64,000 nt of DNA from CAMQRS01 sp964370065 (lineage in GTDB: Bacteria; Bacillota_I; Bacilli_A; Erysipelotrichales; Erysipelotrichaceae). The position numbers and the translations under genes are program-made. Below are positions 1 through 8,485 of the stretch, piece after piece. The notes under the pieces were generated by a model. The model searched no databases and had not been told where the DNA came from. It saw only the letters and a list, made by a program, of their open reading frames with translations. Positions within the stretch are counted from its first letter, which is position 1. Each line of letters opens with the position of its first letter. The DNA lies in the NCBI GenBank assembly GCA_964370065.1, contig CAYJGK010000003.1, positions 1 through 64,000 on the forward strand. The letters run 5' to 3'.

Positions 1-2
1 GT

Positions 3-284
3 TTCTGGATTGATTATAAAGAGGAACAAAAATTAAAAGACTTATGTTTTAGCACAGGCAAGAGTGAGTCTGAAATATTTAGAAATGCAATCGAAGGCAA
101 AGAAGTAAAACAGAAACCTGATGATGAATTCTATGCAACAATTACAGACTTAAGACAATTGTCGAATAGTCTCAGTCGTGCTATTTTATTGTGGCGAGAA
201 GATGATGAAGTTGATCTATTGAATTTAAGAAATAAGATGTTAGAAATTGATGAGTTAATACTTAAGTTGAAAAAAAGTATCTGA
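3..284 (+). CDS. MobC-like mobilization accessory protein, 3' part only
   Basis: The reading frame is open from the window edge to a TGA at 282-284, giving about 93 residues of the C-terminal part of a protein whose start lies outside the window. It begins with a basic, helix-rich stretch and contains the phrase LRQLSNSLSRAI, which resembles the conserved core of MobC/relaxosome ribbon-helix-helix proteins (usual form LRxIGNNLNQIAR). Such proteins bind the transfer origin and help the relaxase nick DNA. A relaxase follows at 1344, which supports the call. The assignment rests on weak similarity plus context; another small mobilization protein is possible. Confidence 0.55.
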   Translation, partial: FWIDYKEEQKLKDLCFSTGKSESEIFRNAIEGKEVKQKPDDEFYATITDLRQLSNSLSRAILLWREDDEVDLLNLRNKMLEIDELILKLKKSI

Positions 285-366
285 CTTAATAAAACATTAC
301 ATTTATACTAGAAATACTAATCTATTGTTAATATAATATGTGTATCACAATAATTGAAAGTTTGAG

Positions 367-1263
367 GTGGTAATTATTAATATAAGCAAAAAGAAAAAAA
401 TATATATTGCTTTGATTATTCTCCTATCTATCAGTGCAGTATACATCTTTAGTTGGGAGATAAAAGATGTTCCTCCTAAGGCAGATGAGTACTATAGAAT
501 GGTAAATTACAATTTGAAATATGCTGACGAATCAGATATAACATTTACTGATAGAAAAGAATTAATGGTAACACAGTTGTTAAGTTACAATGCAGATATT
601 ATAACGTTGCAAGAAGCTAACTATGGTTGGATGAATTCAGATAATGGATTACCAAGTTTACTTGATGGATACAACTATGTTGGTGTAGGAAGAGAAGATG
701 GGATCGCCCAAGGTGAGTTTGCACCAATATTCTATTTATCAGAAAAATTTAATGTGATTACAGAGAATACTATATGGCTATCTGAAACACCAAGTTCAGT
801 ATCAATTGGCTGGGATGCATCCACTTATCGAATAATGACAAGTGCAACACTGCAAGATAAAGAGACTGGAGAGATATTCACGATATATAATACTCATTTA
901 GATCATAAAGGAAGTACGGCAAGAACTAAATCTATTAATTTAATTTTAGAAGAAGTAGGTGAAAATAATAACCCACATTTTTTAGCAGGAGATATGAATT
1001 TTCCAAGTTTTTTCCCAGAGTATTTTACTGTAACATCAAAAATGGATGATGTTAAAAATTTAGCAGATAGTAGCATGAAACATGGTACTGTTAACTATAA
1101 TAACTCTAATAAATTTTTTCAATTTCTTCGAATTGATTATATTTTTGCAAGTGAAAATGATTTTAAAGTTATTAATTATAGAGTTGACCCTAGCTATCAG
1201 TTTTTGAATCAACCAATAAGTGATCACTTTCCAATAATTATTGATTTTAGTATTTCTAAATAA
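367..1263 (+). CDS. membrane-anchored endonuclease/exonuclease/phosphatase family protein
   Basis: This 298-residue protein has an N-terminal hydrophobic anchor (about residues 12-29) followed by an outward-facing EEP (DNase I-like) fold. The catalytic signatures are present in order: LQEA with the metal-binding Glu near residue 83, NTHLD near 175, GDMN near 208, DYIF near 256 and SDH near 285. The family hydrolyses phosphodiester or phosphomonoester bonds in nucleic acids, phosphoinositides or sphingomyelin; the substrate here cannot be told. It lies between MobC-like and relaxase genes and is followed by a terminator. The start is odd: the only standard start, GTG at 367, sits inside the GAGGTGG ribosome-binding sequence at 364-370, so translation may really begin at an ATT or ATA codon at 376-384. 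Confidence 0.8.
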   Translation: MVIINISKKKKIYIALIILLSISAVYIFSWEIKDVPPKADEYYRMVNYNLKYADESDITFTDRKELMVTQLLSYNADIITLQEANYGWMNSDNGLPSLLDGYNYVGVGREDGIAQGEFAPIFYLSEKFNVITENTIWLSETPSSVSIGWDASTYRIMTSATLQDKETGEIFTIYNTHLDHKGSTARTKSINLILEEVGENNNPHFLAGDMNFPSFFPEYFTVTSKMDDVKNLADSSMKHGTVNYNNSNKFFQFLRIDYIFASENDFKVINYRVDPSYQFLNQPISDHFPIIIDFSISK

Positions 1264-1299
1264 GATGTTCAATATTAAAGAAATAAATATTTGTAATTA

Positions 1300-1327
1300 A
1301 CACTAGAGTAAAATCTGGTGTTTTTTT
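1300..1327 (+). terminator. rho-independent terminator after the EEP gene
   Basis: ACACTAGA pairs with TCTGGTGT (one G-U pair) across a short A-rich loop, followed by seven T. It separates the nuclease gene from the relaxase gene. Confidence 0.6.
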
Positions 1328-1343
1328 ATACACAAAAGGAGTT

Positions 1344-2387
1344 ATGAATGGCACAATAGGAATATGGAAGATATCCAGTAGACTAGTTCATGTAATTAGT
1401 TATACAACAGATGAAGAGAAAACTTCGACAGAAGAATTTATAGATTTGCATCAGGCATTAGATTATGTTGAAGCTGATTTTAAAACAGAAGAACAACTAT
1501 ATGTATCGGCAATTAACTGTGGTGTATCAACTGCATTTGAAGAAATGAAGATAACTAAGGAGCAATGGAGTAAAAAAGATGGGATACAAGGATTTCATTG
1601 CTTCCAATCATTCTATGGAAGAGAAGTTGATGCTAGTACTGCACATGAGATTGGAATTAAACTTGCAAATGAAATATGGGGTGAGCGATTTGAAGTGATT
1701 GTATCAACACACTTAAATACTGAAAACATTCATAATCATTTTGTAATTAATTCTGTTTCATTCAAAGATGGTAAAAAATATCAAGATAAACGAGAAACAT
1801 ATGCATTGCTTAGACATACAAACGATGTGATTTGTGAAGAGTACGGGTTATCTGTACTAAAGGAAAAAGTATGTAGGAAATCTGGTATTGATTATAGTGC
1901 TTATCTTCAAAAGAACGTTCAACACAATAACTATTACTCAGACACAAAAGCAGATATTGATATGGCAATTAAACAAGCAAATACGTACAAAGATTTTGAA
2001 AATATATTACGAGCCATGAAATATCAACTGACGTATCGAGGTGGTAAATTAAGTGTTCGTAAAGCTCCATACAAAAAGAACATTCGAATACATCGGATGT
2101 TTGGAGAAGAATATGTATTTGAACGAATTGAAGAACGCATACAAAATGAATTTGTTGAAGTGAAACCGTATCTTGAAGTAACTTCATCATACAAGTACTA
2201 TACTAAGCACCATGATTATAAAAGACAAAAGGCAAAAGGGTTATATGGCTTGTATTTGCACTATTGCTATTTACTGAAGGTCTTTCCAACAAAATATCCT
2301 AAACGTGTTCTAGATGCATCAATACGAGCTGATTTGAAGAATGTATTAGAGATATCTAAGCAAGCAATTTATCTAAATGAACACTAA
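1344..2387 (+). CDS. MOBP-type relaxase, catalytic domain; C-terminus truncated
   Basis: The 347-residue product carries the hallmarks of the relaxase/mobilization nuclease family (MOBP) that nicks the transfer origin of plasmids and integrative elements. Candidate nucleophile is Tyr41 in LDYVEAD, and the metal-binding HUH cluster is His123, His130 and His132 in NIHNHF. The start follows a good AAGGAG. The stop at 2385-2387 is suspicious: the same frame continues after it with relaxase-like sequence (KTDELKVKLNELQGIREN) to about 2510. The stop therefore probably arose by mutation and removed the helical C-terminal domain. The catalytic domain looks intact, so activity is uncertain. Confidence 0.85.
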   Translation: MNGTIGIWKISSRLVHVISYTTDEEKTSTEEFIDLHQALDYVEADFKTEEQLYVSAINCGVSTAFEEMKITKEQWSKKDGIQGFHCFQSFYGREVDASTAHEIGIKLANEIWGERFEVIVSTHLNTENIHNHFVINSVSFKDGKKYQDKRETYALLRHTNDVICEEYGLSVLKEKVCRKSGIDYSAYLQKNVQHNNYYSDTKADIDMAIKQANTYKDFENILRAMKYQLTYRGGKLSVRKAPYKKNIRIHRMFGEEYVFERIEERIQNEFVEVKPYLEVTSSYKYYTKHHDYKRQKAKGLYGLYLHYCYLLKVFPTKYPKRVLDASIRADLKNVLEISKQAIYLNEH

Positions 2388-2703
2388 ATAAAAACAGATG
2401 TGGAGTTGAGTGTAAAAACAGATGAATTAAAAGTCAAATTAAATGAGTTGCAAGGGATACGTGAAAATTTATGGAGAAAAAAGATTAGAAATAGGAGCGA
2501 TACCAAGGGAATTATGTCGATGGAAAGGTGTAAATATAATAGAAGCATAGGAACCGACAGTTTTGGTGTAGCGTATATTATGTAGATACATAGGAAAGAA
2601 TACAAAAAAGATAAAGGAATATATCGCAAATCAACTACAAGAAGATAGAATGAGCGAGCAATTAACACAGGATATAGAAGAGCCTTTTAAGGGTAGCAAG
2701 TAA
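2388..2703 (+). pseudogene. decayed C-terminal domain of the relaxase
   Basis: After the stop at 2385-2387 the relaxase frame stays open (ELKVKLNELQGIRENLWRKK), then coding-like sequence moves to another frame near 2505 (IPRELCRWKGVN) with further stops. It ends as RYIGKNTKKIKEYIANQL up to a TAA at 2701-2703. The composition is that of the charged helical tail found in Firmicute relaxases. At least one nonsense change and one frameshift are needed to explain it. Confidence 0.6.
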
Positions 2704-2780
2704 AGAAAACGCAAGTGGCAGATTATATGTGCGTAGTAAGCGCAGCTAGTAACATGAGCCTTATAGACGAAAATGTAAAA

Positions 2781-2799
2781 CCACCAGCTAAGCTGGTGG
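2781..2799 (-). terminator. terminator of the NPKTND surface protein gene
   Basis: A near-perfect hairpin (CCACCAGC and GCTGGTGG around three bases) lies just past the stop of the minus-strand gene and is followed on that strand by TTTTA. Confidence 0.7.
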
Positions 2800-2806
2800 A
2801 TATTTA

Positions 2807-4399
2807 TTAAATATTTACTTTATTTCTTTTTTTATTTATTATAATTAGTCCTAAAGATATAGTCATTGTTAATACATATATTGTGATATTATCATTTGTC
2901 TTTGGATTAGATACATTTGAATTATTAATATCTGTTATAACAGGTTCTTTATAAGGTTCTACTACAAAAGATGATGCTACTAAATAATTTGTTGCTAATT
3001 CTATTTCAAAATTATAAGTTCCATTTGGTAATGTTTTAAGAAATTCATTTTTTATTTCTACACCAAAGGTTGTTCCTATTGTAAAATTAAACATTTCCGT
3101 AGTTTCCTCATATGTATAATATTTTCCATTTATATATGATCCATTTACAAAAAGATATGTCATCTTGTGATCAAATACATATTTTAATGTTTGATTACTT
3201 CCAGGATTGTATATTGCAGTTGAAGTTGGTTCAATAACTGAAGCAACATATCTTTCTGTTGTCGTTTCAATATAAATATCTTTAGTAATATTTGTTAGTT
3301 TTATTGAATGTTTCTCCGTATCAGTTACCACTTGTTCAACACCATTTACTTTAATAGATGTAAAGTAATAACCATTTTCAGCATATATGTCAAAATTTGA
3401 ACTTTCTCCGTGTAAACGTTCATAATCATCAAATGGATTTGTCCAAACATTTGGGTTTGTTGGTACATGCACTGTGTGAATTTCTAACCCATTTATAGAA
3501 TATCTAGTTGTTGATACATAATTATCATAACCAATATAATTACCACCAGTATATGTTATTGAATAATTATTTTCTCCTGCTCTTATTAATTCATTTAGAT
3601 TTGTCCATTCCCAGTCATTTGTAAGATGAACAACTGATAAAGTTCTCCCTATTCCTTGTGTTCTTACATGACTTGGCAGATGTGGTGTTCTACCTGTTGG
3701 TAGTAATAATTTGTTGACGGTAACTGGAATTTCCAGTGTATCTGTTGTTCCATCACTCCAAGTATAATTAGTTTTATCAACTAAGGAAATTTTAGTAGTA
3801 TAATCTCCTGCATTTATAGCCCAAGTATTTCCAGACATACTCATAAGTGAGTTATCATAATTATCAAAATTAAAATATTGTTGTACTCCTTGACCATAGC
3901 TATCTTCTGTAAATGTATAAGTACCAGTAAGTGTTGGTTTAGTTAATTTTTTGGGTACTATTATTCCTGTAATTGGAAATTCAATATTTTCAACACCTAA
4001 CACTCCATTATCAACAGTAAATCTTACATTAGAAGTAATTGGAGTAGTGGAAGCACTTATTCCTATTACATTTTTTACCTCGATAGTTACTTCTCCATTT
4101 GCAGGTATTTTTGTAGGTAGGGCTCCAACTAAGTTGTATTTATCTGGATCTGCAATTGTAATATTTGTAATTGTTGCTTCAGATGATGTTTTATTAGTTA
4201 TGGTAAATGACTTAGTATATGTTTGTTCATAAGTCATATCCCCCATATTTAATTCTGTTATTACTAAGTCATTTTCATCTTCATAAGATACAATATTAGA
4301 TGCTTGTACTTTATTAGATGCTTGTACTTCAATATTACCAATTAAAGTAGCAATTATAAATGCAGTTAGTAACAAACTAGCTTTTAGAATTTTTTTCAT
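2807..4399 (-). CDS. cell-wall-anchored surface protein with Ig-like domains and NPKTND sorting signal
   Basis: The 530-residue protein starts with a signal peptide (about 1-27, cleavage near VQA). Then come a beta-rich domain of the ASPM/Hydin or choice-of-anchor type (about 45-150), an MBG-like domain with GTYTFTEDSYGQG (about 153-235), further beta-rich segments (about 310-385) and an X2-like segment (about 388-485). The C-terminus has NPKTND at about residue 498, a hydrophobic segment and a basic tail (KKRNK), the layout of a sortase substrate with a variant motif. It is probably displayed on the cell wall; ligand unknown. It is encoded against the mobilization genes and has its own terminator. 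Domain names are from general appearance, not a search. Confidence 0.75.
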   Translation of the reverse strand: MKKILKASLLLTAFIIATLIGNIEVQASNKVQASNIVSYEDENDLVITELNMGDMTYEQTYTKSFTITNKTSSEATITNITIADPDKYNLVGALPTKIPANGEVTIEVKNVIGISASTTPITSNVRFTVDNGVLGVENIEFPITGIIVPKKLTKPTLTGTYTFTEDSYGQGVQQYFNFDNYDNSLMSMSGNTWAINAGDYTTKISLVDKTNYTWSDGTTDTLEIPVTVNKLLLPTGRTPHLPSHVRTQGIGRTLSVVHLTNDWEWTNLNELIRAGENNYSITYTGGNYIGYDNYVSTTRYSINGLEIHTVHVPTNPNVWTNPFDDYERLHGESSNFDIYAENGYYFTSIKVNGVEQVVTDTEKHSIKLTNITKDIYIETTTERYVASVIEPTSTAIYNPGSNQTLKYVFDHKMTYLFVNGSYINGKYYTYEETTEMFNFTIGTTFGVEIKNEFLKTLPNGTYNFEIELATNYLVASSFVVEPYKEPVITDINNSNVSNPKTNDNITIYVLTMTISLGLIIINKKRNKVNI

Positions 4400-4454
4400 A
4401 TAATTCTCCTTTTTATTTTATTATACACTAATATTTATGAAGTACAATAGAGGT

Positions 4455-4840
4455 TTTGTCAGTCATGATTTGTAAGCTAGAATAAATCATGTCCCGGTTT
4501 GCATAAGGGATGCAGTTGAACATACTAGATACTTCGTTCCAGTCATCTTGCTATAGTTTAAAGGCATCTGGATATATCTCACTCTATTTCTCTTTACATT
4601 TTTCTATTACAACTTGTGCGATTTCAACACTTATCGTACTATATACAAATTTTAAACTTCACAAAAATTTTACGGTCTTTATAGCCTAAGTATTTACATG
4701 AATTACGCATTAAGTGGGCTATACAGCGTGGCTGAACAGCTATTGGGTAAATAGATGTAAATCGCTCTTTTAAGTCCTGTTAATCCATTTGTGCACATGA
4801 TTAAAATATCTTGAACCCCTCTTGAAAAGGTAGACGCTTT
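4455..4840 (-). pseudogene. IS256-family transposase remnant (C-terminal part)
   Basis: Read on the minus strand the segment gives RGVQDILIMCTNGLTGLK, then after a frame change YPIAVQPRCIAHLMRNS and CKYLGYKDRK, then DDWNEVSSMF. These match the conserved order of IS256-type transposases (GVEDILIAC.DGL.GF, then VQ.CIVHQIRNS..YVSYKDRK). Internal stops and a frameshift show it is dead. The N-terminal half is absent here; an N-terminal IS256 piece lies at 8486-8813 on the other strand. Confidence 0.75.
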
Positions 4841-4861
4841 GTTACGAGTAAAATAGGTTGG

Positions 4862-5089
4862 ATTTTAAAAAAACAAAAACAGCAAGCGAATAAGTATGAT
4901 TGCTTATATGAGGGTAAAGATGATGCATACATTTACATTTGTGTTAAAAAGCATGCATTAGTCAAAAAAGATAGTTTTAAAAATGAAGTGGAGCCAGATG
5001 ATAAGCTATACTTTATTGCTGTCGACTTAATAGAGTTATTTTATACTAATACTTCATCAATAACCTGCTGCTTTAATATTGGTGAGTAA
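4862..5089 (+). pseudogene. unrecognised coding fragment
   Basis: An open stretch without a start reads KKQKQQANKYDCLYEGKDD and continues with charged and aromatic residues (VEPDDKLYFIAVDLIELF). The composition is that of a real protein, but I do not recognise the family. It abuts a truncated IS3-type remnant on the other strand at 5041, so it was probably cut by that insertion. No RBS or start codon is visible. Confidence 0.3.
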
Positions 5090-5262
5090 TAAACGTTCTT
5101 GTCTTTCCTTAAGATATCCACACTGGAGTATTCGATTAAACGTACTAAATATTTAATATTACGTTGATTAATACCATATTTAAGCGTCAGGTCAAATAAT
5201 GTTATTCCACTCTTCCTTAAATTATATATTTCTATTTTTTGTTCTCTTGTTAATTTTGCCAA
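5041..5262 (-). pseudogene. truncated IS3-family OrfA (helix-turn-helix) remnant
   Basis: The 73-residue frame MAKLTREQKIEIYNLRKSG... holds one helix-turn-helix of the InsE/IS150 OrfA type (KIEIYNLRKSG, then TLKYGINQRNIKYL). IS3-family OrfA proteins are normally longer and followed by a DDE integrase OrfB. Here the frame stops where the unrelated fragment at 4862-5089 begins, so the element is broken and cannot transpose by itself. Confidence 0.65.
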
Positions 5263-5266
5263 ATAA

Positions 5267-5312
5267 AAACGAACCTCCTATAAATTGGGTGTCCAACTTT
5301 CGAGGTTCGTTT
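5267..5312. repeat. 11-bp inverted repeat at the junction of two IS3-type remnants
   Basis: AAACGAACCTC at 5267-5277 is mirrored exactly by GAGGTTCGTTT at 5302-5312, around the sequence GGTGTCCAACTTTC, which is typical of the terminal bases of IS3-family elements. It lies between two divergent OrfA remnants and probably marks an insertion sequence end. Confidence 0.55.
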
Positions 5313-5330
5313 CATATAGGGGGTATTTTG

Positions 5331-5629
5331 ATGTCTAGGAAAAAATATGATGAAGATTTAAAAAAAGATAATTCAGGAATATAAAGCAGGAGAAAATTCG
5401 TGTTATGGATTAGGACAAAAGTATGGGGTAGATGCAAAATGTGTGCGTAGTTGGTGCAAGTTATATAAACAATTCGGAGACGACTATTTTAAGACTAGTC
5501 ATTCTAATCTTAGAATTTAAACAGCAAGTTGTAAATTCTTATTTGAAAGGCGAAAAGACATATCAATCTGTGGCTCAGGAGCACGGAATATTTGCACCAA
5601 CTACTGTCAGACAGTGGGTAATGATGTAA
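5331..5629 (+). pseudogene. IS3-family OrfA remnant with frameshifts
   Basis: The start MSRKKYDEDLKK is followed, after a frame change near 5375, by EYKAGENSCYGLGQKYGVD and a second change near 5510 to EFKQQVVNSYLKGEKTYQSV. This is the two-helix-turn-helix layout of IS3/IS150-type OrfA. At least two frameshifts kill it, and no OrfB integrase follows. Confidence 0.65.
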
Positions 5630-5676
5630 TTATTCGCAATGTACTAAATGACTGAAAGGTATGGGAGGGGCTATTT

Positions 5677-5879
5677 ATGAATATTGGTATAGTAACCTGC
5701 CTTTTGATGGGCGGATTTAACTCCTAGCCTAAGGCTGAGCGTGAAAAGTATAACCAGGCCAAGATAAGTAAAGACATGAGAAATAACTAATTGATATGGT
5801 CGATTATATTTTGATAGGAGCAATATTTAGCTATTTTGTATCTCCATATTTTGCAATAGTTGCATTTGTAATTTGCTAA
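5677..5879 (+). pseudogene. DUF3784-like small membrane protein remnant
   Basis: A good RBS (GGGAGGGG) precedes ATG at 5677. The frame reads LLMGGFNS, a TAG at 5725-5727, then PKAEREKYNQAKISKDM. This matches the signature of DUF3784 proteins (LIAGYNTMSKEEREKYDEKKL...M). A hydrophobic stretch in another frame (VDYILIGAIFSYFV to 5879) could be the remaining membrane segment. The stop and frame change mark it as broken. Confidence 0.5.
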
Positions 5880-5882
5880 TAT

Positions 5883-6170
5883 TACTTATCAAAGAAATGC
5901 ATTTTAGCGTGGATAAGGCTTTTGGAACTTGGAATGGGAACAGGAGTGGATTTAATCACATTATCAGAAGCTTACAATGTTGTTGGAAGTGATAGTTCTC
6001 AGATTTTTATAGATGACTTTAAGAAGAAAAGTGATATAGAAGTTATGGTTTTGGATGCAGTAGATATAAATATTAACCGCAGTTTTGATTGTATTTATTC
6101 AAACAAGGTTTTATCTTACTCAGAGTTTGAAGCAAAAGATTCATTATTTATTGTTCTCAAAAAAAACTAG
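5883..6170 (+). pseudogene. SAM-dependent methyltransferase fragment
   Basis: The frame holds the SAM-binding motif I (LLELGMGTGVDLITL), the acidic strand-2 end (VVGSDSSQIFIDDF) and a DAVDI/FDCIYSNKVL segment typical of class I methyltransferases. It ends after about 95 residues, far short of a full domain of roughly 200, and no convincing start precedes it. I read it as the middle of a broken gene. Confidence 0.55.
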
Positions 6171-6191
6171 GAGCAAAGGAGAATAACATAA

Positions 6192-6293
6192 TTGAAAATA
6201 TTAATTTGCTATTTAATTATAATGATTTTTTATATGATAGGAAAGAAATCCAAAGGTTCTAACTTAATTATGCCAAAAAAAGTAAATGGATAA
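6192..6293 (+). CDS. possible 33-residue membrane peptide
   Basis: A TTG start at 6192 follows AAAGGAGAAT at good spacing. The product has a hydrophobic N-terminal half (LKILICYLIIMIFYMIG) and a basic tail (KKSKGSNLIMPKKVNG). I do not recognise it; small membrane peptides of this kind include toxins and leader peptides. The surroundings are decayed DNA, so chance is a real alternative. Confidence 0.3.
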   Translation: MKILICYLIIMIFYMIGKKSKGSNLIMPKKVNG

Positions 6294-6651
6294 CTAAATT
6301 AAATTAGATTAATAGACATTAATATACTGACATAGATTGTATTCGTTTTATATTTGTTGTATAATTCGGACGAGGTGGAAAGATGTAAAGAAATTTATTT
6401 GCACCAATTTATTTTGCTATTACTAATACACCAGAAATGGTGGATGATATTTGACTCTTAGATATAATAGGGTTAATTTCGGTTATTAGTATAGTATTGC
6501 AGGGATTGTAATGGCTCTTATAAGAAGATTAACCGAATAATATTAAGAGACAGAATTAATCACGCGAAGGTAAAACTCCAATTCTGAGTGATTGGTCATA
6601 AGTACGTGAAGATGGGGTTTTAAAAAAGTAGAGAAAGAGGAGGAGTTTTAA

Positions 6652-8349
6652 ATGAAAAAAATCATAGCTTTAGCAATAGCAACAATGCTAATGGTAACAA
6701 TGGTGCCGCAGGAAACTTTTGCAGTATCAGGGACGGACACATGGGACGGAAAAATAGATCTTAGCTGGTACGAAAAGAACCCTGCTGCTACTGAGTTTAC
6801 GATCACTACAGCAGAGGAACTGGCAGGACTTGCAGACATAGTAAACGGAACTGCAACGGGCATATCCGCAGACACATTTGATGGTAAAACAATAACCCTA
6901 TCAAATAACCTAGACCTTGCGGGCAAGGAGTGGACTCCTATAGGGGTTCATGCAGGTAGTGGAACTTTTATGCCTTTTCTAGGGACTTTTGATGGGGGAA
7001 ATCATTCTATAAGCAATATGAAAATTGATAGAGACACACCTAATGCAGGGGCATCAGGAGCTGATGATTATTTGGGTCTATTTGGTGTTGCCTCGGATAC
7101 AGTTAATAACAAAGCTGCAATTCTAAAAAACTTGTCAGTTTTGAATGTATCTGTAAAGGGAGATAATACGCTAGGAGGATTAGTTGGTGGAATAAGTGGT
7201 GGAGAAATAAATAACTGTCATGTTTCTGGGAAGCTAATAGGAGAGAACGTATTAGGTGGACTAGTTGGCTTAGCAGACGAAAGTACAATTAAAAAATCTT
7301 CATCCTCAGTGGAAGTTAGTGGAACAGAGAGTGTTGATGCCTCGGACGTGGGGGGGCTAGTAGGGAATGGTACAGTCGCTCAAATAACAGAGTGCTATGC
7401 TACAGGAACTGTTACAGGTACAACTGATGTAGGAGGGCTAGTAGGATATGGAGTAAAGACCAGAATAACAGAGTGCTATGCCACAGGAGATGTTACAGGT
7501 ACAATTAATGTAGGAGGGCTAGTAGGAAATGGGATTGCTGCTGGACCAATAAGTTGCTATGCTACGGGGGATGTTACAGGTACCGATATTGTAGGAGGCT
7601 TAGTTGGATTAAATGGCACTGTAGAGGCAGATACAGGGGTATCAACAAACAGCTATGCCACAGGAATTGTTAGCGCATCCGCAGCTGATGCCAATGTAGG
7701 AGGCTTACTTGGACATGGGGGCGCGGGTTACGTAGCAAAATCCAGCTTTGGAAATAACGAGAATTTCACGAATAAAAATGGGGTTAATGGAAGCTTTTAT
7801 ATTCTGGAAGACAAGCCAGGAGCAACACTAGAGCAAATGCAGACAGAGGCCTTTAAAAATAAGTTGAATAATGGGGATAGTACAGTCCTTGAACCTTTTG
7901 CAAGAGACCCTGAGTTTAACAATGGAGTACCATACTTAGCGACTATTCCACAAATAATGTCAGGAGATGGGCAAACAATTAAACAAGGAGAACCTTTAAC
8001 TATTAAAGCCACAATGCCTTATGTAGAAGGTATTGTGAACACTAAGGTAGATGGAGTTGATGTACCGGCAGGTATGGTTACATATGCTTCTGGAAGCACA
8101 ATAGTAACCCTGTCAGAAGAATACACAGCTAACCTAGGAGTAGGAACATACTCTATAGAAATAGCAAATCTTGATTATGGAATGGTTAGAGGCACATTTA
8201 CTGTAGCAGCAGTTGATCCAGTGCCAACACCAGAGCCAGTTCCAGCGCCGGAAACAGGAGATAATACAAATGCTTATGGACTGATAGCTGCAGCAATAAT
8301 ATCAATCTTAGGAGCATACGTAGTTGCTAGGAGAAGAAACAGAGTATAA
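6652..8349 (+). CDS. GLUG-repeat surface protein with PETGD cell-wall anchor
   Basis: The 565-residue protein has a signal peptide (about 1-24) and seven repeats built on GGLVG (about 160-350), the GLUG motif found in bacterial adhesins and IgA-protease-like surface proteins. A beta-rich domain (about 425-520) and a Pro-rich linker follow. PETGD at about residue 533, a hydrophobic segment and RRRNR complete a sortase signal. It is secreted and covalently anchored; the target is unknown. The RBS is strong (GAGGAGG). The repeat DNA is itself repetitive (7370-7620), so copy number may vary. It is richer in G and C than the surrounding debris, which fits separate acquisition. Confidence 0.8.
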   Translation: MKKIIALAIATMLMVTMVPQETFAVSGTDTWDGKIDLSWYEKNPAATEFTITTAEELAGLADIVNGTATGISADTFDGKTITLSNNLDLAGKEWTPIGVHAGSGTFMPFLGTFDGGNHSISNMKIDRDTPNAGASGADDYLGLFGVASDTVNNKAAILKNLSVLNVSVKGDNTLGGLVGGISGGEINNCHVSGKLIGENVLGGLVGLADESTIKKSSSSVEVSGTESVDASDVGGLVGNGTVAQITECYATGTVTGTTDVGGLVGYGVKTRITECYATGDVTGTINVGGLVGNGIAAGPISCYATGDVTGTDIVGGLVGLNGTVEADTGVSTNSYATGIVSASAADANVGGLLGHGGAGYVAKSSFGNNENFTNKNGVNGSFYILEDKPGATLEQMQTEAFKNKLNNGDSTVLEPFARDPEFNNGVPYLATIPQIMSGDGQTIKQGEPLTIKATMPYVEGIVNTKVDGVDVPAGMVTYASGSTIVTLSEEYTANLGVGTYSIEIANLDYGMVRGTFTVAAVDPVPTPEPVPAPETGDNTNAYGLIAAAIISILGAYVVARRRNRV

Positions 8350-8381
8350 TAGGGTATAATTTAGAATAAAAACTTAAAACG

Positions 8382-8415
8382 ATTGGGCATGCATAACCGT
8401 GTGTCCAATTTTTTT
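8382..8415 (+). terminator. terminator after the GLUG surface protein gene
   Basis: ATTGGGCA pairs with TGTCCAAT (one G-U pair), followed by a run of T from 8408. Confidence 0.6.
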
Positions 8416-8485
8416 AAGACTGTTTCAAAGATTGTGGAAACCTCCTGATTGGTATAGAATGCTACCAGCCGGGAGGATTTTTGTT

